DNA of 64,000 nucleotides from CAZYTM01 sp964649725 (GTDB taxonomy: Bacteria > Desulfobacterota > Desulfuromonadia > Geobacterales > Geobacteraceae): assembly GCA_964649725.1 (NCBI GenBank), contig CAZYTM010000002.1:248001-312000 (forward strand), in the 5' to 3' direction. The notes under the pieces were generated by a model that had not been told where the DNA came from, did not search any database, and saw only the letters and a program-made list of their open reading frames with translations. The position numbers and the translations under genes are program-made. Position 1 is the stretch's first letter; each line of letters begins with the position of its first letter. Below are positions 59,534 to 64,000 of the stretch, piece by piece.

Positions 59534-62207
59534 CGCTATCCTCCCAGAGGGGTAACAGGATGACGACCCGCAGACCGCCGCCGGACCTGTTCTCCGCATG
59601 TATTCTACCATGATGGGCAGCGACTATCCCCTTGCTGATCGACAGACCGAGGCCGGTCCCCCCTGCCCCCTCCGGCACCGGGATGCGGTAGAACTTGTCA
59701 AAGACCCGTTTCAGATCATGGTCAGGGACGCCAGGGCCATGGTCGGTAACTTCGATGATCAGCCACGGATTGTCCGCCCTGGCATGGACCTCTATAGGTG
59801 CGCTCGGCGGAGAATATTTCACCGCATTGTCGAGCAGATTGACCAGCACCTGGGTCATCAGTACCAGGTCGATGGCGACCGGTGGCAGTTCCGGAGCCAG
59901 GTCAACATCCACCTTTCGGCCGGCAAGCCGCTGTTCTGTCGCTGCCAGAGCGCAACCGACCAGATCCTGCAGATCGCAGGGTGCCAGCTTGAGGGTGAGA
60001 GCTCCGGCCTCCAGCCGGGTCATGTCGAGCAGGTTGCCAACGAAACGGTTGAGCCGTTCCGCTTCCCCCCAGGCGGTGTCGATCATCTCCCGCCCCCCTG
60101 CTTCGCTAAGCAGCTCCCCTTCATCACGGAGGCTGGTCAAGACTCCGGTTATGGTGACCAGCGGGGTGCGCAGATCATGGGAGATCGAGTTGAGCAGCGC
60201 CCGTTCGAGATTCTCCCGTGCCTGAAGGAGCTCTGCCTGGCCAGCCTGACGGGCGAGCTGGACCCGCTCCATGGCCATGGCGGTCTGGGTGGCAAAGGCA
60301 TCGAGCAGTCGCCGCAACTGCTCGGAGCGGTAATCAGCCTCATCCTCCAGGCTCACCCCGATCACCCCGAGGATGTTCGCCGCCGTCTGCAGCGGCAGAT
60401 AGAGGAAGCCTGCCGAGCCGAGCGTCTCCGTCCCGCGGCCGGCCGGCTGGCGGTTACGAAAGGCCCAGTCGGCCACGGCCTGCTCCTTGACATCGAGGGT
60501 GAGTCCGGCGCTGGCAGTGACTGCGTCTAGCCTCTCCCCTTCCGGGACGAACATCACTACCCTGGCGTTCAGGCTTTCGGCGATATTCTTCACCACTGCA
60601 TCGAGCAGCGTCTGGCAATCTGCGGCAGCTGCCAGGTCGCGGCTCAGGTAGTAGAGACTGGCGGTCTGCACCTCGCGGAGCCGTACCGTCTCGGCCCGTT
60701 CCCGGGCACGGGCCACCAGGGTGCTTATCACCACACTGACGGTGAAGAGCCCGGCAAAGGTGATCAGATATTCGGTGTCAGAGACACGGAAGGAGAACCG
60801 TGGCGGGACAAAGAAGAAATCAAAGGCGACCACGCTGAGGAATGCGGTCAGAATCGCCGGACGCAGGCCGAGGCGGGTGGCAGCCAGCACCACCCCGAGG
60901 AGATAGAGCATCGCCAGGTTGGTCGGGTCGAGATAGGGATAGATCAGGTTGCTGACAAAGGTGACAGCTGCTACCAGAACCAGGCTCTTCAGATAGTCAA
61001 GCGGCTTTACCTTACTCTTTTTTCGCGTCGCTCTCTTCCTCGGTTTGGCATCCTCCGGTGTGAAGCTGACCACCACCAGATCTATCACCCCGCTGCTGCG
61101 GATCAGCCGGTCGACCACAGAGTGGCGGAACAGCTCCTGCCAACGGGGTCTTGCCGGTTTGCCGACGACTATCTTGGTGACATTGTGCCGCAACGCAAAA
61201 TCGAGGAGCGTTGCCGCGACATCACTCCCGCTCAGGGTCGCTACCTCCCCCCCCAGAGACTCTGCCAGCCGGAGATCGCGCCAGATCCGCTCCCGGTTCT
61301 GCCGGGCATGCCGACCTGAATCAGGGGTCTCGATATAGACCGTATGCCAGGGTGACTTAAGCTCCTCAGCCAGCCGGCGGGTGGAGCGGATCAGCTTTTC
61401 GCTGTAGGGGCTGCCGCTGACACAGACCAGCAGCCGTTCCGCAGTAGGCCACGGGCCGGCGATGGAACGGGTCTCCATATAGGCGCGCATCTCGTCGTCG
61501 ACCCTGGTGGCGGTGCGGCGCAGCGACAACTCCCGCAGGGCAAGCAGATTGCCAGGCTGGAAAAACTTCTCCATCGCCTGGGCAGCCTGTTCCGGGATAT
61601 ATATCTTCCCCTCCTTTAACCGCTGCAACAGGTCATCCGGCGGGATATCGACCAGCCGTACCTCGTATGCCTCATCAAGCAGCCGGTCCGGCACCGTCTC
61701 CCGCACCGTCACCCCGGTGATCTGGGCGACGATGTCGTTCAGGCTCTCGAAGTGCTGCACATTTACCGTACTATAGACATCGATGCCGGCAGCCAGCAAC
61801 TCCTCCACATCCTGCCAGCGCTTTTCATGCCTTGAGCTGGGGGCATTGGTATGGGCCAGCTCGTCTACCAGTGCGATCTGCGGCTTGCGGGCGATAACTG
61901 CATCGATATCGAGCTCCTGGAGCAGCACCCCCTGGTAGTCGATAGCGACCTTGGGGATTATCTCCAGCCCGGCCAGCAGCGAATCGGTCTCAAAGCGGCC
62001 ATGGGACTCCACATAGGCAGCCACCACTGTCCGACCCTCCAGACGCCGCTGCCAGGCTGCTTCCAACATGGCAAAGGTCTTCCCCACCCCGGCGGCATAG
62101 CCGAGAAAGATCTTCAGCCTCCCCTTGCCAGCCAGTTTCTCCTCGGCCTGGGCCAGTTTCAGCAACGCCTCTGGCGAGGGGCGTCTGTCGTCGTCACCGT
62201 TATTCAT
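59517..62207 (-). CDS. kdpD: KdpD potassium-sensing histidine kinase
   Basis: 896 residues. The N-terminal KdpD domain has a Walker A-like GYAAGVGKT (about 36-44) and VDELAHTNAP; a USP-like domain covers about 255-375. Four membrane helices (about 405-510), a GAF domain (about 520-650), HisKA with SISHDLRTPLVTITG, and HATPase (NLLDNAVKYSPP, DHGPGVPD, GTGLGLSI) follow. It senses low potassium or turgor and phosphorylates KdpE. It overlaps kdpC by 4 nt (ATGA). Confidence 0.97.
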   Translation of the reverse strand: MNNGDDDRRPSPEALLKLAQAEEKLAGKGRLKIFLGYAAGVGKTFAMLEAAWQRRLEGRTVVAAYVESHGRFETDSLLAGLEIIPKVAIDYQGVLLQELDIDAVIARKPQIALVDELAHTNAPSSRHEKRWQDVEELLAAGIDVYSTVNVQHFESLNDIVAQITGVTVRETVPDRLLDEAYEVRLVDIPPDDLLQRLKEGKIYIPEQAAQAMEKFFQPGNLLALRELSLRRTATRVDDEMRAYMETRSIAGPWPTAERLLVCVSGSPYSEKLIRSTRRLAEELKSPWHTVYIETPDSGRHARQNRERIWRDLRLAESLGGEVATLSGSDVAATLLDFALRHNVTKIVVGKPARPRWQELFRHSVVDRLIRSSGVIDLVVVSFTPEDAKPRKRATRKKSKVKPLDYLKSLVLVAAVTFVSNLIYPYLDPTNLAMLYLLGVVLAATRLGLRPAILTAFLSVVAFDFFFVPPRFSFRVSDTEYLITFAGLFTVSVVISTLVARARERAETVRLREVQTASLYYLSRDLAAAADCQTLLDAVVKNIAESLNARVVMFVPEGERLDAVTASAGLTLDVKEQAVADWAFRNRQPAGRGTETLGSAGFLYLPLQTAANILGVIGVSLEDEADYRSEQLRRLLDAFATQTAMAMERVQLARQAGQAELLQARENLERALLNSISHDLRTPLVTITGVLTSLRDEGELLSEAGGREMIDTAWGEAERLNRFVGNLLDMTRLEAGALTLKLAPCDLQDLVGCALAATEQRLAGRKVDVDLAPELPPVAIDLVLMTQVLVNLLDNAVKYSPPSAPIEVHARADNPWLIIEVTDHGPGVPDHDLKRVFDKFYRIPVPEGAGGTGLGLSISKGIVAAHHGRIHAENRSGGGLRVVILLPLWEDSDVSRS

Positions 62208-62773
62208 GGTCTCAGTCTATCCAATTCGAGATTCAACACAACTGTATTTATCCGCGGCTCGCCTAGAAAGCCGAATTGTCTCCCTTCCGTAGCGGCTGAG
62301 ACAAGTCTGGCCAGTTCTGCCTCGCTCACTCCGCGAGCCCTGGCGACCCGTGATATCTGCAGCTGCGCTGCTGCCGGGCTGATATGCGGATCGAGGCCAC
62401 TGGCAGATGCCTGCACCAGTTCGGCCGGCAGCGGTGCTGCAATACCGCTTTTGCGCAACATTGCGACCCTCTGCGCAACGGTCTTGAGATAGTCAGGGCT
62501 GGTCGGCCCCGCATTGGAACCCCCCGATGCCAGCGGGTTATAGGCGAATTCGCCGCTGGCAGAGGGGCGTGGCCAGAAGTAGCCCGGGGCAGTGAAAGAC
62601 TGGCCGATCAGTCTGGAGCCGGCAGGCTGGCCACTCTTGTCGACAATGATGCTGCCGTTCGCCTGTTGCGGGAAGAGAGTCTGGGCGATGCCGGTTACAA
62701 GCGCCGGGTAGATGCCGCCACAGATGATGGTAAAGAGAAAAAGCAGCAGGATGGCCGGTTTCAGGTCTTTCAT
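62204..62773 (-). CDS. kdpC: potassium-transporting ATPase subunit C
   Basis: 189 residues with one N-terminal membrane helix (about 8-27). The conserved LIGQSFTAPGYFWPRPSA, NPLASGGSNAGP, DPHISPAAA and the basic VARARG region are all present. It is the assembly and ATP-affinity subunit of the KdpFABC pump. It starts 24 bp after kdpB with an AAGGAAAAG site. Confidence 0.96.
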   Translation of the reverse strand: MKDLKPAILLLFLFTIICGGIYPALVTGIAQTLFPQQANGSIIVDKSGQPAGSRLIGQSFTAPGYFWPRPSASGEFAYNPLASGGSNAGPTSPDYLKTVAQRVAMLRKSGIAAPLPAELVQASASGLDPHISPAAAQLQISRVARARGVSEAELARLVSAATEGRQFGFLGEPRINTVVLNLELDRLRP

Positions 62774-62797
62774 CTTCTTTTCCTTAATAATTTGATC

Positions 62798-64000
62798 CTA
62801 TAAGAGAGTCGCCACCAGCATATCGATCGCCTTGATGCCGACGAACGGCGCTATCAGCCCCCCTGCCCCGTAAATGAGGAGGTTGTAGAGCAGCAGCTGC
62901 TCCGCCGGCAGGGGGCGGAATCTGGTCCCTTTGAGCGCCAGCGGTACCAGCAGCGGGATGATCACCGCGTTGAAGATAACCGCTGACAGGATGGCACTAT
63001 AGGAGCTGTTAAGCTGCATCACGTTCAACATCCCGAGCTGGGGGTAGATGGAGACCAGGGCCGCCGGGATAATGGCAAAATATTTGGCGATGTCGTTGGA
63101 GATGCTGAAGGTGGTCAGGTTCCCCCTGGTCATCAGGATCTGCTTGCCGACCTCGACGATATCGAGCAGCTTGGTAGGATTCGAGTCGAGGTCGATGATA
63201 TTGGCCGCCTCGCGGGCCGGCTGGGTGCCGGTGTTCATCGCTACCGCCACATCGGCCTGGGCGAGCGCCGGGGCGTCGTTGGTCCCGTCGCCGGTCATGG
63301 CGACCATGAAACCGGCCTCCTGGTTCTCTTTTATCAAGCGCAGCTTCTCCTCCGGTCTGGCCTGGGCAAGGAAGTCGTCCACCTGCGCCTCGGCTGCTAT
63401 GGCAGCGGCAGTGAGCGGGTTGTCGCCGGTTATCATCACCGTCTTGATCCCCATCTGCCGTAACTGCTGGAAACGCTCCTGGATACCGCTCTTGATGATA
63501 TCCTTGAGGTTGACGACTCCGAGGATATCTGCGTCACGACAGACCACCAGCGGTGTGGCACCGGCCCGGGCGATCCGGTCGACGATCCCGGCCAAGTTGG
63601 CAGGGATATCCTCCCCGCCCAGAGCTTTGACGTAAGTGATGGTCGAATCAGCGGCCCCCTTGCGATATTGCTTGCCAGCTGCATTTACTCCGGAGAGGCG
63701 GGTATCGGCACTGAAGATGATCGTCTCCGTAATTGCCGGAAGCGTCGCAGCTTGAATAGAAAAGCTCTTTTTCGCCAATGCCGCGATACTCCTCCCTTCC
63801 GGAGTCTCATCCGTAAGGGAGGCTAGCAGGGCAGCTTCGGCCAGCTCCTGTGCAGTATGCCCCCCCACCGGGACAAACTCGACCGCCTCCCGGTTGCCAT
63901 AGGTGATCGTGCCGGTCTTGTCGAGCAGCAGGACATTCACATCACCGGCCGCCTCGATGGCCCGCCCTGACAGGGCGATGACGTTCTTCTGAAAGAGCCG
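62798..64000 (-). CDS. kdpB: potassium-transporting ATPase ATP-binding subunit B (5' end beyond window)
   Basis: The C-terminal 400 residues of a P-type ATPase; the frame is open to the window edge. The phosphorylation motif LLDKTGTIT is near the left of the visible protein, preceded by SGRAIEAAGDVN. KGAADS-type nucleotide-binding sequence, MITGDNPLTA, and MTGDGTNDAPALAQADVAVAMN follow, with the C-terminal membrane helices complete. It drives high-affinity K+ uptake through KdpA, which should lie beyond the right edge. Confidence 0.97.
   Translation of the reverse strand, partial: RLFQKNVIALSGRAIEAAGDVNVLLLDKTGTITYGNREAVEFVPVGGHTAQELAEAALLASLTDETPEGRSIAALAKKSFSIQAATLPAITETIIFSADTRLSGVNAAGKQYRKGAADSTITYVKALGGEDIPANLAGIVDRIARAGATPLVVCRDADILGVVNLKDIIKSGIQERFQQLRQMGIKTVMITGDNPLTAAAIAAEAQVDDFLAQARPEEKLRLIKENQEAGFMVAMTGDGTNDAPALAQADVAVAMNTGTQPAREAANIIDLDSNPTKLLDIVEVGKQILMTRGNLTTFSISNDIAKYFAIIPAALVSIYPQLGMLNVMQLNSSYSAILSAVIFNAVIIPLLVPLALKGTRFRPLPAEQLLLYNLLIYGAGGLIAPFVGIKAIDMLVATLL

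Noticed and set aside
1..64000. tRNA, rRNA, CRISPR arrays, prophage or full insertion sequences
   Set aside because: None was recognised in intergenic regions on reading; no transposase, integrase or cas-like protein appears.

Overview
This 64 kb window looks like chromosome of a Geobacterales/Desulfuromonadales bacterium (Geobacter, Trichlorobacter or a relative). That is an inference from three things: the gene content (several sensor kinases and cyclic-di-GMP proteins, an aerobe-independent core), the order pgpH-ybeY-dgkA-corC-lnt-prfB, and the moderately GC-rich codon use. No rRNA, tRNA, CRISPR array or recognisable transposase gene was seen.

0-16.5 kb is mostly housekeeping. It holds lysS, an HD-GYP protein, a YceI protein, an FKBP isomerase and a hicAB toxin-antitoxin pair. 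An eight-gene minus-strand operon follows (pgpH, ybeY, a DgkA-PAP2 fusion, corC, lnt, prfB with a programmed frameshift, an SPOR-NlpC lipoprotein and a DUF1015 gene), with eno diverging from it. 16.6-30.4 kb is signalling: two Cache/HAMP histidine kinases, two diguanylate cyclases, a PilZ protein and a chemoreceptor, together with the DAHP synthase gene and a lipoprotein carrying an exact-period 84-bp tandem repeat.

30.4-47.2 kb holds a large EF-hand-containing membrane protein, an alpha/beta hydrolase and a Zra/Ntr-like two-component system directly upstream of three exported proteins. It continues with corA, a secreted lectin-like protein, an orphan HlyD-like adaptor overlapping a methyltransferase, a GT2/GT-C glycosyltransferase pair and serA.

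47.3-52.1 kb is an AT-richer accessory island and the most unusual part. It has two GGA-rich small-RNA-like units, each with a sigma70-like promoter and a terminator of similar design, and three copies of an inverted-repeat element (one a half copy). One copy cuts off a DUF2846-like lipoprotein gene. An uncharacterised gene is followed 3 bp after its stop by an 80-bp integron-type attC site, and then by a CdtB/DNase I-like nuclease gene that has no CdtA/CdtC partners. No integron integrase is present.

52.1-64 kb returns to ordinary genes: a PPOX protein, a vapBC-type pair, a CheY-like regulator, trmL, a Tim44-like protein, an HD hydrolase, class II fructose-bisphosphate aldolase, and kdpB(partial)-kdpC-kdpD-kdpE running off the right edge.
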